A DNA stretch of 64,000 bases from Streptomyces sedi (GTDB lineage Bacteria > Actinomycetota > Actinomycetes > Streptomycetales > Streptomycetaceae), in the NCBI RefSeq assembly GCF_006335015.1, contig NZ_VDGT01000015.1, forward strand, positions 62,001-126,000, written 5' to 3'. The notes beneath the pieces are model-generated. The model had not been told where the DNA came from, made no database searches, and saw only the letters and a list, made by a program, of their open reading frames with translations. This document shows, piece by piece, positions 8,927-17,213 of the stretch (position 1 is its first letter; each line of letters opens with the position of its first letter). The position numbers and the translations under genes are program-made.

Positions 8927-10093
8927 ATGTCGGCGACCAGCTATGACGTGATCGTGCTCGGCGTAGGGGGCATGGGCAGCGCGGCTGCCCACCGGCTGGC
9001 GGCGCGCGGCGCCCGGGTGCTCGGGCTGGAGCGCTTCGGCCCCGCACACGACAGGGGGTCCAGCCACGGCGGCTCCCGGATCGTCCGGCAGGCGTACTTC
9101 GAGGGGGAGGCGTATGTGCCGCTGCTGCTGCGTTCCTACGAGCTGTTCGACGAGTTGGCCGCCGAGACCGGGCGTGAGCTGCGGGTGCCCTGCGGCGGAC
9201 TGATGGTCGGCACGCCGGAGAGCCGGACGGTTTCCGGCTCGCTGGCCTCGGCGCGCGCCTGGGACCTGCCGCACGAGATGCTGGACGCCCGGGAGATCAG
9301 GCGCCGCTTCCCGACGCTCGCGCCGGACGGGGACGAGGTGGCGCTCTGGGAGGGGAGGGCCGGCCTGGTCCGCCCGGAGGCGACGGTCGGCGCCGCGATC
9401 GAGCGGGCCGTGGCGGCCGGCGCCGAGCTGCGGTTCGAGGAGCCGGTGACCTCCTGGGAGGAGCTGCCAGGTGGCGCCGGAGTCCGGGTGCGCACCGCCG
9501 CCGGCAGCTACACGGCGGGTCAGCTGGTGATCTGCCCCGGCGCCTGGGCTCCCGGGCTGCTGGCGGACCTGGGAGTGCCGTTCGCCGTCGAACGGCAGGT
9601 CATGTACTGGTTCGCGCCGCGCGGCGAGCGGGGCGTCGAGCCCTTCCTCCCGGACCGTCACCCGATCTATGTGTGGGAGGAGCGCGACGGCACCTCGGTC
9701 TACGGCTTCCCCGCGATCGACGGCCCGGAGGGCGGCGCGAAGGTCGCGTTCTACCGGTCGAACGACGGCACCTGCACCCCCGAGACCGTCGACCGCACGG
9801 TCCACCCCGACGAGGTGGCGACCATGGCCGAGCACGCGGGGCGCCATCTCCCCACGCTGCCGGGCGCGTTGCTGCGCGCGGTCACCTGCATGTACACCAG
9901 CACCCCCGACGACCACTTCGTGATAGCCCGCCACCCCGGGTACAGCGCCGTCACCGTGGCCGGCGGGTTCTCGGGGCACGGCTTCAAGTTCGTGCCCGTG
10001 GTCGGCGAGATCCTCGCCGAGCTGGCCCTGGATGGGGAGACCCGTCATCCGATCGAGTTGTTCGACCCGCGACGCCCGCTGCCGGAGGACTGA
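8927..10093 (+). CDS. FAD-dependent oxidoreductase, sarcosine oxidase/N-methyltryptophan oxidase type
   Basis: 388 residues. The N-terminal dinucleotide fold is [21 protein letters not shown], followed by [25 protein letters not shown], the flavin-loop signature of monomeric sarcosine oxidase (MSOX) and SolA. Near the C-terminus [17 protein letters not shown] contains the Cys that carries covalent FAD in MSOX, and [15 protein letters not shown] is the closing FAD motif. Such enzymes demethylate secondary amines, giving formaldehyde and H2O2; the exact amine is not predictable. The start is well supported by AAGGAGG 10 nt before ATG. The longer open frame upstream is not needed. Confidence 0.9.
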   Translation: MSATSYDVIVLGVGGMGSAAAHRLAARGARVLGLERFGPAHDRGSSHGGSRIVRQAYFEGEAYVPLLLRSYELFDELAAETGRELRVPCGGLMVGTPESRTVSGSLASARAWDLPHEMLDAREIRRRFPTLAPDGDEVALWEGRAGLVRPEATVGAAIERAVAAGAELRFEEPVTSWEELPGGAGVRVRTAAGSYTAGQLVICPGAWAPGLLADLGVPFAVERQVMYWFAPRGERGVEPFLPDRHPIYVWEERDGTSVYGFPAIDGPEGGAKVAFYRSNDGTCTPETVDRTVHPDEVATMAEHAGRHLPTLPGALLRAVTCMYTSTPDDHFVIARHPGYSAVTVAGGFSGHGFKFVPVVGEILAELALDGETRHPIELFDPRRPLPED

Positions 10094-10122
10094 CGGGCAT
10101 CCGACCGCACCCGGGGGGAGAG

Positions 10123-10480
10123 ATGGAAGACACAGGGGGGACGTTGAGGGACACCGGACGGAGGGGAGGGACGGCGGACGCGACGCCGGCCGGGCGGCCG
10201 ACGGCCTGGCACGCCGAGCCGGCGCCGCGGCTGCTGGGGGTCGGCATCCTGATGAGCGGGCTGGCCTTCCTCGCGGGGCCCCTGGCAGGCGGTGCGCTGC
10301 TGGGCGTTTCCACCGCCCTCCACTTCGGGCTGATGGCCGTGACGGCCTTCGGCGCTTGGCTGTTGTCGCGCGCCCCGCGGCTCCAGGCCCCCGCATATCC
10401 GGTTGAGCGGACGAGGGCGCGTGGCCCCGCCGCGCGGACGGCCCCCGCGCCCCGGCGGGTACCGGCCTCGCCGCGCCCGT
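10123..10480 (+). CDS. Putative small membrane protein, 3' end unclear
   Basis: An ATG at 10123 follows GGGGGGAGAG. The reading frame encodes a hydrophilic leader and then two hydrophobic helices (RLLGVGILMSGLAFLAGPLA and LHFGLMAVTAFGAWLLSRA), typical of a small integral membrane protein. No stop occurs until 12030, deep inside the antiparallel regulator gene, where the sequence no longer looks protein-like. I therefore cut the call at the end of that gene. Either the gene truly overlaps, or a stop codon has been lost by mutation or sequencing error. Confidence 0.35.
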
Positions 10481-11901
10481 CAGTCCGGCCGCACCGGATA
10501 CGGCACGAAGGTGCTGCTGTTCTCGTCGACCGCGAGCGCGCGGCCCAGCGGGGGCACGGCGCGCTGGGGGCAGTTGAGCCGTTCGCAGGCGCGGCAGCCC
10601 ATCCCGATCGGGGTGGCCGCCGAGGCGTTGCCCAGGTCGAGGCCGTCGGAGTAGACCAGCCGCGTGGCGTGCTGGACCTCGCAGCCGAGGCCGATGGCGA
10701 AGGTCTTGGCCGGGTCTCCCCAGCCGCCGCGGTGCCGGGTCACGGTGCGCGCGATCCACAGATAGCGCTGCTCGTCGGGCATCGCCGCGATCTGCACGTG
10801 GATGCGGCCGGGAGCGGCGAACGCCTCGTAGACGTTCCACAGCGGGCAGGTGCCGCCCGCGTGGGAGAAGTGGAAGCCGCTCGCCGACTGCCGCTTGGAC
10901 ATGTTCCCGGCGCGGTCCACCCGGACGAACGAGAACGGCACGCCACGCAGCCTCGGCCGCTGGAGCGTGCTCAGCCGGTGGCAGACGGTCTCGAAGCCGA
11001 GGCCGAAGGTGCCGGTGAGCTGTTCGACGTCGTAGCGCAGTTCCTCCGCGGTGGCGTGGAAGGCGCGGTAGGGAAGTATCAGCGCGGCGGCGAAGTAGTG
11101 CGCCACGCCGATCCTGGCCAGCGACCAGGCGTCCGACCCCGGGGTGAAGTCCTCGCCGGCCAGGGCCGACAGCTCGGCGCCGTACTCCAGCAGCGCCAGC
11201 TGGGTGGCCATGCGGAACGCCCGCTGCCCCGGCCGCAGCCGCCCGGAGACGTAGAGCACCCGGGCGCCGGGGTCGTAGCGGTGCTGTTCGGGCCCGGGAT
11301 GGGTGGCGACTCGTACCCCGTGCCGGGAGAGCCGGCGGTCGAGCACGGTCAGCACCTCGCCCGGCCTGATCCCGACCTCCTCGGCGAGGTCCTCGGCGGC
11401 CAGGTCGGTCTCGTGGAGGTAGTTCCGCCTGCGGTAGAAGAACTCGCGGATCTCCTCGTGGGGCGTCCGCGGGTCGTCGGGCCGCCGGGCGCCCAGCGGC
11501 CCCGGTTCGCCCTCCCGGACGGCGGCGGCCTCGGCGAGCCGGTGGGCCAGGGACTGGTTGCGGCGGCCGAGTTCCAGCACGAGTTCGGCGACGGACGGCA
11601 GCTTCTCGGCGAGCTCGCCCAGGTCGTCCGGGCTCACCCGGCCGCCGTCGACCTCGTCGGCGAGCGCCTCGCGCAGGTCGGCGAGGAGCCGGCTGGTGTC
11701 CCGCCCCGAGAAGAACTCCGGGTCCACGCCGAAGGTCTCGGTCAGCCGCAGCAGCACCGGCACCGTCAGCGGTCGGGTGTCGTGTTCCATCTGGTTGAGA
11801 TAGCCGGGCGAGATGCCCAGCATCCTGGCGAGTTCGGCCTGGCGCAGCCCCCGTTCCGCGCGCAGTCGCCGCAACCGTGGTCCCGCGTAGACCTTGGCCA
11901 C
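10480..11901 (-). CDS. ramB: XRE/IrrE-like short-chain fatty acid regulator (RamB/ScfR type)
   Basis: 473 residues. Residues 8-62 are an XRE helix-turn-helix (RLRRLRAERGLRQAELARMLGIS, GYLNQMEHDTRPL). The middle is the catalytically dead IrrE/peptidase-like region, and the C-terminal domain ends in a Cys-rich segment (MGCRACERLNCPQRA), as in RamB of corynebacteria and mycobacteria. RamB controls glyoxylate-shunt and acetate genes through acyl-CoA status. The GTG start is 6 nt after AAGGAG. It is divergent from isocitrate lyase across 445 bp carrying two matching palindromes, which supports direct control. The symbol is by homology; Streptomyces names differ. Confidence 0.88.
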   Translation of the reverse strand: MAKVYAGPRLRRLRAERGLRQAELARMLGISPGYLNQMEHDTRPLTVPVLLRLTETFGVDPEFFSGRDTSRLLADLREALADEVDGGRVSPDDLGELAEKLPSVAELVLELGRRNQSLAHRLAEAAAVREGEPGPLGARRPDDPRTPHEEIREFFYRRRNYLHETDLAAEDLAEEVGIRPGEVLTVLDRRLSRHGVRVATHPGPEQHRYDPGARVLYVSGRLRPGQRAFRMATQLALLEYGAELSALAGEDFTPGSDAWSLARIGVAHYFAAALILPYRAFHATAEELRYDVEQLTGTFGLGFETVCHRLSTLQRPRLRGVPFSFVRVDRAGNMSKRQSASGFHFSHAGGTCPLWNVYEAFAAPGRIHVQIAAMPDEQRYLWIARTVTRHRGGWGDPAKTFAIGLGCEVQHATRLVYSDGLDLGNASAATPIGMGCRACERLNCPQRAVPPLGRALAVDENSSTFVPYPVRPD

Positions 11902-12093
11902 CGCAGTCTCCTTCGACCGTCAGCTTTGTCAACGTCCCGTCGGCTCCGTTGCCGGGACGTGCCAGGAGCCACGCGGCCCGGGCGGCCCGGCGGGCGAGGC
12001 GCCCCGGGAACCATCCGAAACCATCCGTGATTGGCACGTTCAGCAAAAAGCCGTCGGAAGTCTTCTCGAAGTTAGCACCGATCCACGGTTGAT

Positions 12094-12106
12094 GGCACCC
12101 AGTGCC
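12094..12106. promoter_or_regulatory. Palindrome GGCACCCAGTGCC, candidate operator
   Basis: A 13-bp inverted repeat (GGCAC-3-GTGCC, extended to TGGCAC/GTGCCA) lies in the ramB-like/aceA intergenic region, about 195 bp from the regulator start. The same core recurs at 12276-12288 with a single central base change. Confidence 0.5.
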
Positions 12107-12272
12107 AGCGTCACAGTGTGAGCACGGCCCGCCGGACCCCGGCGAACCGGCCCCGGCGGACCCGGGAACCGTGCCCACCCACGCCACGGTCCCCCGCCGT
12201 CGGCCGGCGAGCCCGCCGGCAGCATTGCTCACCTTTCCACCCAGCGGAGGGGAACGGCGGGCCCCCACCCTC

Positions 12273-12291
12273 CACGGCACTCAGTGCCGTG
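12273..12291. promoter_or_regulatory. Palindrome CACGGCACTCAGTGCCGTG, candidate aceA operator
   Basis: Perfect 8-bp arms around TCA, ending 55 bp before the aceA start. Its core GGCACTCAGTGCC differs from the palindrome at 12094 by one base. It sits where a repressor or activator of aceA would be expected. It has no T-run, so it is unlikely to be a terminator. Confidence 0.5.
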
Positions 12292-12346
12292 CCTCTCTCA
12301 GAGGTCACTCCGATCACATCAGGGCAGTTCCACCGCGGAGGCGATC

Positions 12347-13654
12347 ATGACTCTCAGCGTTCAGCCGACCACATCCACCCACACCCCGAGGACCGCCGAG
12401 GAGTTGGCCCACGCGTGGGCGAACGACCCCAGGTGGCGGGGCATCCAGCGCACCTACGGCCCCCAGGACGTGGTGCAGCTCGCCGGCAGCGTCCGTGAGG
12501 AGCACACCCTGGCCCGGCGCGGAGCCGAGCGGCTGTGGCGGCAGCTGCACGAGCGCGACTACATCCACGCGCTGGGCGCGCTCACCGGCGGGCAGGCCGT
12601 GCAGCAGGTCAAGGCCGGTCTCCAGGCGATCTACCTGTCCGGCTGGCAGGTCGCCGCCGACGCCAACCAGGCCGGTCAGACCTACCCCGACCAGAGCCTG
12701 TACCCGGCCAACTCCGTTCCCCAGGTGGTCCGTCGGATCAACAACGCGCTGCTGCGCGCCGACCAGATCTCCACCGCCGAGGGCGAGAGCGACCCGGTGG
12801 ACTGGCTGGCGCCGATCGTCGCCGACGCCGAGGCGGGCTTCGGCGGGCCGTTGAACGCGTTCGAGCTGACCAAGGCCATGATCGCGGCCGGTGCCGCCGG
12901 CATCCACTACGAGGACCAGCTGGCCTCCGAGAAGAAGTGCGGCCACCTGGGCGGCAAGGTGCTGGTGCCGACCGCCCAGCACGTCCGCACCCTCAACGCG
13001 GCCCGGCTGGCCGCCGACATCTCCGACGTGCCGACGGTGATCGTCGCCCGCACCGACGCCCTCGCCGCCACGCTGCTGACCAGCGACGTCGACGAGCTCG
13101 ACGCCCCCTTCGTCACCGGCGAACGCACCTCCGAGGGCTTCTACCTGGTGCGCAACGGGATGGCCTCGGCGATCGCCCGCGGACTGGCCTACGCCCCCTA
13201 CTCCGACCTGCTGTGGATGGAGACCGGCACCCCGGACCTCGACCAGGCCAGGGAGTTCGCCGAGGCGATCCACGCCCGCTACCCGGACCAGCTGCTGGCC
13301 TACAACTGCTCGCCCTCGTTCAACTGGCGGGCGGCGCTGGACGACGACCAGATCGCCAAGTTCCAGCGGGAGTTGGGCGCCATGGGGTACCGGTTCCAGT
13401 TCATCACGCTGGCCGGCTTCCACTCGCTCAACCACGGCATGTTCGACCTGGCCCACGGCTACGCCGAGCAGGGCATGACGGCCTATGTCGACCTGCAGCA
13501 GCGGGAGTTCGACGCCCAGCGGCACGGGTTCACCGCCGTGCGCCACCAGCGGGAGGTCGGCACCGGCTACTTCGACCTGGTTTCCACGGCCGTCAACCCG
13601 ACCTCCTCCACGACGGCGCTGGCCGGTTCGACGGAGGCCGAGCAGTTCCACTGA
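12347..13654 (+). CDS. aceA: Isocitrate lyase
   Basis: 435 residues, normal for bacterial isocitrate lyases. It cleaves isocitrate to glyoxylate and succinate in the cytoplasm, the first step of the glyoxylate shunt used on acetate and fatty acids. The catalytic loop KKCGHLGGK is at 196-204 with the active-site Cys198, and the metal-binding region [10 protein letters not shown] (158-167) and NCSPSFNW are intact. The ATG after GGAGGCGATC is chosen over an upstream in-frame ATG because family members start with MTL-like residues here. It is monocistronic as far as can be seen and divergent from its likely regulator. Confidence 0.97.
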   Translation: MTLSVQPTTSTHTPRTAEELAHAWANDPRWRGIQRTYGPQDVVQLAGSVREEHTLARRGAERLWRQLHERDYIHALGALTGGQAVQQVKAGLQAIYLSGWQVAADANQAGQTYPDQSLYPANSVPQVVRRINNALLRADQISTAEGESDPVDWLAPIVADAEAGFGGPLNAFELTKAMIAAGAAGIHYEDQLASEKKCGHLGGKVLVPTAQHVRTLNAARLAADISDVPTVIVARTDALAATLLTSDVDELDAPFVTGERTSEGFYLVRNGMASAIARGLAYAPYSDLLWMETGTPDLDQAREFAEAIHARYPDQLLAYNCSPSFNWRAALDDDQIAKFQRELGAMGYRFQFITLAGFHSLNHGMFDLAHGYAEQGMTAYVDLQQREFDAQRHGFTAVRHQREVGTGYFDLVSTAVNPTSSTTALAGSTEAEQFH

Positions 13655-13750
13655 GCAGTCCCAGGGTCGGGCGCGCACGCCGGCGCACACGGGTTCATCG
13701 GACGCGCCGGCGCACGCCCACCGACCCGCCCACCGACCTGACGGCCCGGG

Positions 13751-14803
13751 TCAGGCCACCACGGCCCGGGCCGTCAGCCCAGGGCGGTCCGCGCCGGGTG
13801 CCGGGCGGCGGAGCGCGGACCGCCCGCCCCGCCACGCACCCAGCAGGTGCTCGGCGAGGGCGTCCTCGACCAGCCCCGTCGCCTCGATCCCGAAGACCAC
13901 GTCGGCGGCCAACTCCGGTTCGTCAGCGACCAGTCCGGCCACCACCTCGCGGCGGACCAGCTGCTCGTGGACGGCGTCGGCCTCCACGTGCTCCTCATAG
14001 AAACGTATCCCCGCCGGTCCGGCGCCCGCGCGCCGCAACGCCTCGGCCAACCGCCGCGAACCGGGCGACGAGGTGATCTCCACCGCCGCGAAGTGCCCCA
14101 CCAGCGCGCCGCGCAGCGCCCGGCGCAGCCCGAACAGCGACATCAGGTTGACCACGGCCAGCGCCGGCGCCGGGGCGGCGTCCAGCTGGCGGCCGTACCC
14201 GGCGTCCAGCCCGAGGTCCTCCATCAGCTCGGCGAAGAGCCGCGCGTGCGCCCGCTCGGCGTGACCCCCGCCGAACTCGTCGAACTCGATCGCCACCATC
14301 GCCGCCTTGGCCCGCCCGGTCAGCCTCGGCAGCACCCAGGCGTGCGGGTCCGCCTCCTTCAGGTGGTACACCGAACGCACCGCGGCGTACTCGCGCAGCT
14401 GCCACCACCGCCCCTCGCGTTGCAGGAAGTGGCTGACGCTCCCGGGGGCGTCGCCCACCGGCTCGACGAGCAGGGCGTCGAGCGCGGCGGCCAGTCCGAC
14501 GGTGGTGGCGCCCCGTTCGCGCGTCCCCGCCCTGAGCGCCGCGAGGAACCGTTCCTCCATGGCGACCCGCGCCCGCAGCGCGGCCGGGTCCCACTCCCGC
14601 TCGTCGTCCACGCCGTCGAAGCCCCGGTAGTGCAGCTCGTACAGCGTGTACAGCGCCAACTGGAGGTCGTCGCCGAACGGCTCCGCGCCGTCCACCGCCG
14701 CCGCGTCCGGCCACGTCCCCGCGTGCGCGCCGGCGCGCAGCGCGTCGAGCACGCCGGCCGACACCTCGCCGCGCGCCTCCGGCAGCCGAGGTCCCCGGCT
14801 CAC
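13751..14803 (-). CDS. Iron-containing redox enzyme family protein (haem-oxygenase fold)
   Basis: About 350 residues, helical. Features include LYTLYELHYRGF, the ERFLAALRAG helix, FLQREGRWWQLREYAAVRSVYHLKEADPHAW, IEFDEFGGG and FYEEHVEADAVHEQ; the last holds the E-x2-H and D-x2-H residues that bind a di-iron or haem-like centre in this fold. The reaction is unknown. The GTG start overlaps the CDGSH stop codon as GTGA, so translation is coupled and it is the third gene of the operon. An open frame continues upstream but is Arg-rich shadow. Confidence 0.85.
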   Translation of the reverse strand: MSRGPRLPEARGEVSAGVLDALRAGAHAGTWPDAAAVDGAEPFGDDLQLALYTLYELHYRGFDGVDDEREWDPAALRARVAMEERFLAALRAGTRERGATTVGLAAALDALLVEPVGDAPGSVSHFLQREGRWWQLREYAAVRSVYHLKEADPHAWVLPRLTGRAKAAMVAIEFDEFGGGHAERAHARLFAELMEDLGLDAGYGRQLDAAPAPALAVVNLMSLFGLRRALRGALVGHFAAVEITSSPGSRRLAEALRRAGAGPAGIRFYEEHVEADAVHEQLVRREVVAGLVADEPELAADVVFGIEATGLVEDALAEHLLGAWRGGRSALRRPAPGADRPGLTARAVVA

Positions 14804-15141
14804 CGGTCGCCCTCCGCGTCGTCGCGTGCGGCGCTGTCTGCCGCGTCGTTCGCCGCGCTGCTCGCCGCGCTGCTCGCCGCGTTGTCGCTCGTGGCGCCGC
14901 CGGCCGCGTCGCCGGGCGCCACATCGCCCGAGCCGTCGCGCCTCTCGCCGCGCGCACGGCGGCGGTGGCTGGTGTCGCACCACGGGTAACGCCGACTGCG
15001 GCGGCAGGTGCACAGCGCCACCAGGAACCGGTCGCCCCGCACCACGCGCCCGTCGTCGAGCACCACCTCGACCGGCCCCTCCACCAGCAGCGGCCCCTCC
15101 CGTTCCGCGACCACCCGGCGCGGTCGCTCCCCGCCGGTCAC
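14800..15141 (-). CDS. CDGSH-type iron-sulfur domain protein
   Basis: 113 residues. Residues 44-59 (CTCRRSRRYPWCDTSH) give the C-x-C-x8-C-x3-H ligand set of CDGSH/mitoNEET proteins, which hold a labile 2Fe-2S cluster by three Cys and one His. The usual Gly of CDG is Thr here. The C-terminal 45 residues are Ala/Asp-rich low complexity and probably disordered. GTG start and stop both overlap the neighbouring genes by GTGA, placing it as the middle gene of a coupled three-gene operon. The role is likely electron or cluster transfer to the adjacent redox protein (inference). Confidence 0.88.
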   Translation of the reverse strand: MTGGERPRRVVAEREGPLLVEGPVEVVLDDGRVVRGDRFLVALCTCRRSRRYPWCDTSHRRRARGERRDGSGDVAPGDAAGGATSDNAASSAASSAANDAADSAARDDAEGDR

Positions 15142-15827
15142 CGCTTCTCCCCCCGGATCACCACCAACTCCTCGGTCTCCTCGTCGGGCCGCACCAACCC
15201 GCGCCGCCGCAGCCAGGGCAGCCGGGAACGCAGCACGGGACCGAACGGGACCCGCGCCCGATCCGTCACCTCCGCGCGCAGCCCCGCCTCCTCCAGCCGC
15301 AGCAGCGTCTCCTCGGCGGCGCACAAGCCGGAGTGCACCATCAGCAGCACGCCGTGCGGACGCAACCGGGGCGCGACCCCGGCGCACACGCGGTCCACCA
15401 GCGCCCGCCCGTCCCGCCCCGCGTCCCAGGCGCGCGCCACGCCCCGGTCCGGCGGGGACTCGCCGGGCGCCGGCACATAGGGCGGGTTGCAGAACACCAG
15501 GTCGAACGAGCGGTCCGGCACCGCGGCGAACAGGTCCCCGCGCCGCACGGTGACCCGCCGCCGCGCCAGCAACGCGTTGATCCGGGCGCTCAGCACGGCG
15601 CGCCGCCCGACATCGACGGCGGTCACCCCGGCCCCGGTGCGCGCCGCGAGCACCGCGAGCGCCCCGCTGCCCGAGCACACCTCCAGTACGTCCATGCCCG
15701 GCACCAGTCCCTCGCGCCGCAGCGCTGCCGCCAGCATCAGGGTGTCGGACTGGGGCGCGTACACGCCGGGCATCACCACCACCCGTCCCAGCGAGGCCGC
15801 CCCGGGCGACGTCAACGAAGCAGTCAA
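15138..15827 (-). CDS. HemK2/MTQ2-type SAM-dependent methyltransferase
   Basis: About 229 residues. The SAM-binding motif is VLEVCSGSGALAVLAA, and the catalytic FCNPPYVP is the NPPY signature of enzymes that N-methylate glutamine or other planar amides. PGVYAPQSDTLML just before the fold is typical of the HemK2 subgroup. Substrate is unknown here; eukaryotic relatives modify release factor. I choose a TTG at 15827, nine bases after GGAGG; GTG at 15845 or ATG at 15773 are possible. It is first of three genes joined by GTGA overlaps. Confidence 0.85.
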   Translation of the reverse strand: MTASLTSPGAASLGRVVVMPGVYAPQSDTLMLAAALRREGLVPGMDVLEVCSGSGALAVLAARTGAGVTAVDVGRRAVLSARINALLARRRVTVRRGDLFAAVPDRSFDLVFCNPPYVPAPGESPPDRGVARAWDAGRDGRALVDRVCAGVAPRLRPHGVLLMVHSGLCAAEETLLRLEEAGLRAEVTDRARVPFGPVLRSRLPWLRRRGLVRPDEETEELVVIRGEKR

Positions 15828-15971
15828 CCGACCACACCTCCACACCCCCCACCGCACAGGCCCCGAGACCGCGCGGCCGAGTACCCGGGGCCCCCGGCGC
15901 CACACCCCGCCCACCGGCGTTCACCCGAACGGGGCAGCGGCGCCCGGCGCGTCGTGAGAGGCTCCCACCCG

Positions 15972-16808
15972 ATGGCACCCCACTCGACGCCGCCGCCTCC
16001 TCCCGAGCCCACCGCGCTCCCCGAGATCCCGCTGACCGGCGGGCGGCTGACCCCGGGCGTCGTGCGCGTCGGCGACACCGTGCGCCGACCGGCGAGCGAG
16101 GCGGCGCCGTTCGTCGCCGCGCTGCTGACCGAGCTGCGCCGACGCGGCTTCACCGGCGCGCCCCGCCACCTCGGCCGGGACGACCGAGGCAGGGACGTGC
16201 TGGAGTATCTGCCGGGGCGGCTACCGGCCCGGTTCCGGCGCTGGGCGGACGACCAGGTCGCGACCGCCGCCGCCCTGCTCCGCGCGCTCCACGAAGCCAC
16301 TCGCGGCGGACGCCTCGCCGGCGGTCATCCGGTCGTCTGCCACCACGACCCCGGGCCGAACAACACCGTCTTCCGCGACGGCCGGCCCGTCGCCTTCCTC
16401 GACTTCGACCTGGCCGCGCCCGGCGAACCCCTCTCCGACCTGGGCTATCTGGGGTGGACCTGGTGCCTTAGCGGCAAGCCCGGCGCCGCGCCGCCGCCCG
16501 CCCAGGCGGCCCAACTCCGGCTCGCCGCCGACGCCTACGGCCTCGCCCCCGCGGAACGCGGCGCGCTCGTCGACGCCGTCCTCGCCCGCCAACTGGCCAA
16601 CGCGGCCTTCTGGCGCGCCCGCGCCCGTGCCCGCGTCCGCGCCCGCGTCCGCGCCCGGGATGTTGATCCGCACGCTGAGGCGGAACGGTGCGCCGAGGCG
16701 GAACGGTGCGCCCAGGCGGAACGGTGCGCCGAGCGCGTCGACTGGTCGCTTCGCGAGCACGCCCATGTGACCGCGCACCGTGCCGCGTTCGAGGCGGCCC
16801 TACGCTGA
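15972..16808 (+). CDS. Aminoglycoside-phosphotransferase-fold (APH) family protein
   Basis: 278 residues. The kinase core is seen in VVCHHDPGPNNTVF (catalytic H-x-D-x4-N loop) and FLDFDLAAPGEPLSDLGY (metal-binding D and following segment). Such proteins phosphorylate small molecules; many are not resistance enzymes and the substrate here is unknown. The C-terminal part has an Arg/Ala/Val run followed by three 6-residue repeats (EAERCA), an in-frame expansion. The ATG follows GAGAGGC. The last 9 bp overlap the convergent DUF2255 gene. Confidence 0.85.
   Translation: MAPHSTPPPPPEPTALPEIPLTGGRLTPGVVRVGDTVRRPASEAAPFVAALLTELRRRGFTGAPRHLGRDDRGRDVLEYLPGRLPARFRRWADDQVATAAALLRALHEATRGGRLAGGHPVVCHHDPGPNNTVFRDGRPVAFLDFDLAAPGEPLSDLGYLGWTWCLSGKPGAAPPPAQAAQLRLAADAYGLAPAERGALVDAVLARQLANAAFWRARARARVRARVRARDVDPHAEAERCAEAERCAQAERCAERVDWSLREHAHVTAHRAAFEAALR
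16677..16730. repeat. In-frame 18-bp minisatellite in phosphotransferase gene
   Basis: Three tandem copies of GAGGCGGAACGGTGCGCC, the third starting with C instead of G, encode EAERCA-EAERCA-QAERCA. The unit is a multiple of three, so copy changes keep the frame. Just upstream (about 16613-16660), a CCCGCGTCCG-like array encodes alternating Arg with Ala or Val. Confidence 0.9.
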
Positions 16809-17183
16809 GCGCGGCACCAGGCTCAGGGTCGCCGCCCGCGCGTCCGCGCCGACGATCGGATCGACATACCGCGCGCCGTAGCCTCGGTACTTGTCGCGGT
16901 ACGCCGCGTCGATCGCCTCGTTCGTCGGGGCGTCCTCCTGCTCGACGAAGTCGACCCTCCGCTCCAGCCCGCCGGCGAGCACCCGCCCCTCGTGCCGCTC
17001 CCTCGCGGCGTTGAACCAGTGGCCCCGGCGCCCGCCCGCGGAACGCACGTACAGCCCGTCGCCGTGGCGCACCACCCAGATGGTCACCGGCCCGTGCTCG
17101 GTGCCGTCGTCGTGCAACGGCGCGATCTCCAGCTCCTCGGCGCCGCCGATGGTGTCGAGTTCGTCGCTGGTCCAGTGCGCCAT
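16800..17183 (-). CDS. DUF2255 family protein
   Basis: 127 residues. It matches the DUF2255 pattern: WTSDELDTIGGAEELEIAP at the N-terminus, PVTIWVVRHGDGLYVRSA, GHWFNAA and a C-terminal DAAYRDKYRGYG. These proteins resemble the split-barrel flavin/deazaflavin-dependent nitroreductase fold, but the biochemical role is not established. It follows the TVP38 gene by 30 bp, probably in one operon, and its 3' end overlaps the convergent phosphotransferase by 9 bp. Confidence 0.85.
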   Translation of the reverse strand: MAHWTSDELDTIGGAEELEIAPLHDDGTEHGPVTIWVVRHGDGLYVRSAGGRRGHWFNAARERHEGRVLAGGLERRVDFVEQEDAPTNEAIDAAYRDKYRGYGARYVDPIVGADARAATLSLVPRSA

Positions 17184-17213
17184 GGTGGCCTCTCCCTCGG
17201 TCTCAACTCGGTC

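Noticed and set aside
8885-12280. 1131-codon open frame on the - strand
   Set aside because: It is antisense to the flavoenzyme gene and out of frame with the ramB-like gene; the composition is Arg/Pro/Gly-rich, a reading-frame shadow.
16677-16730. Short tandem repeats as CRISPR
   Set aside because: Units of 18 bp are contiguous without spacers and lie in frame inside a coding gene; no cas genes are present.
15972-16808. APH-fold gene as antibiotic resistance determinant
   Set aside because: The fold is shared by many metabolic kinases; no feature here points to an aminoglycoside or macrolide.
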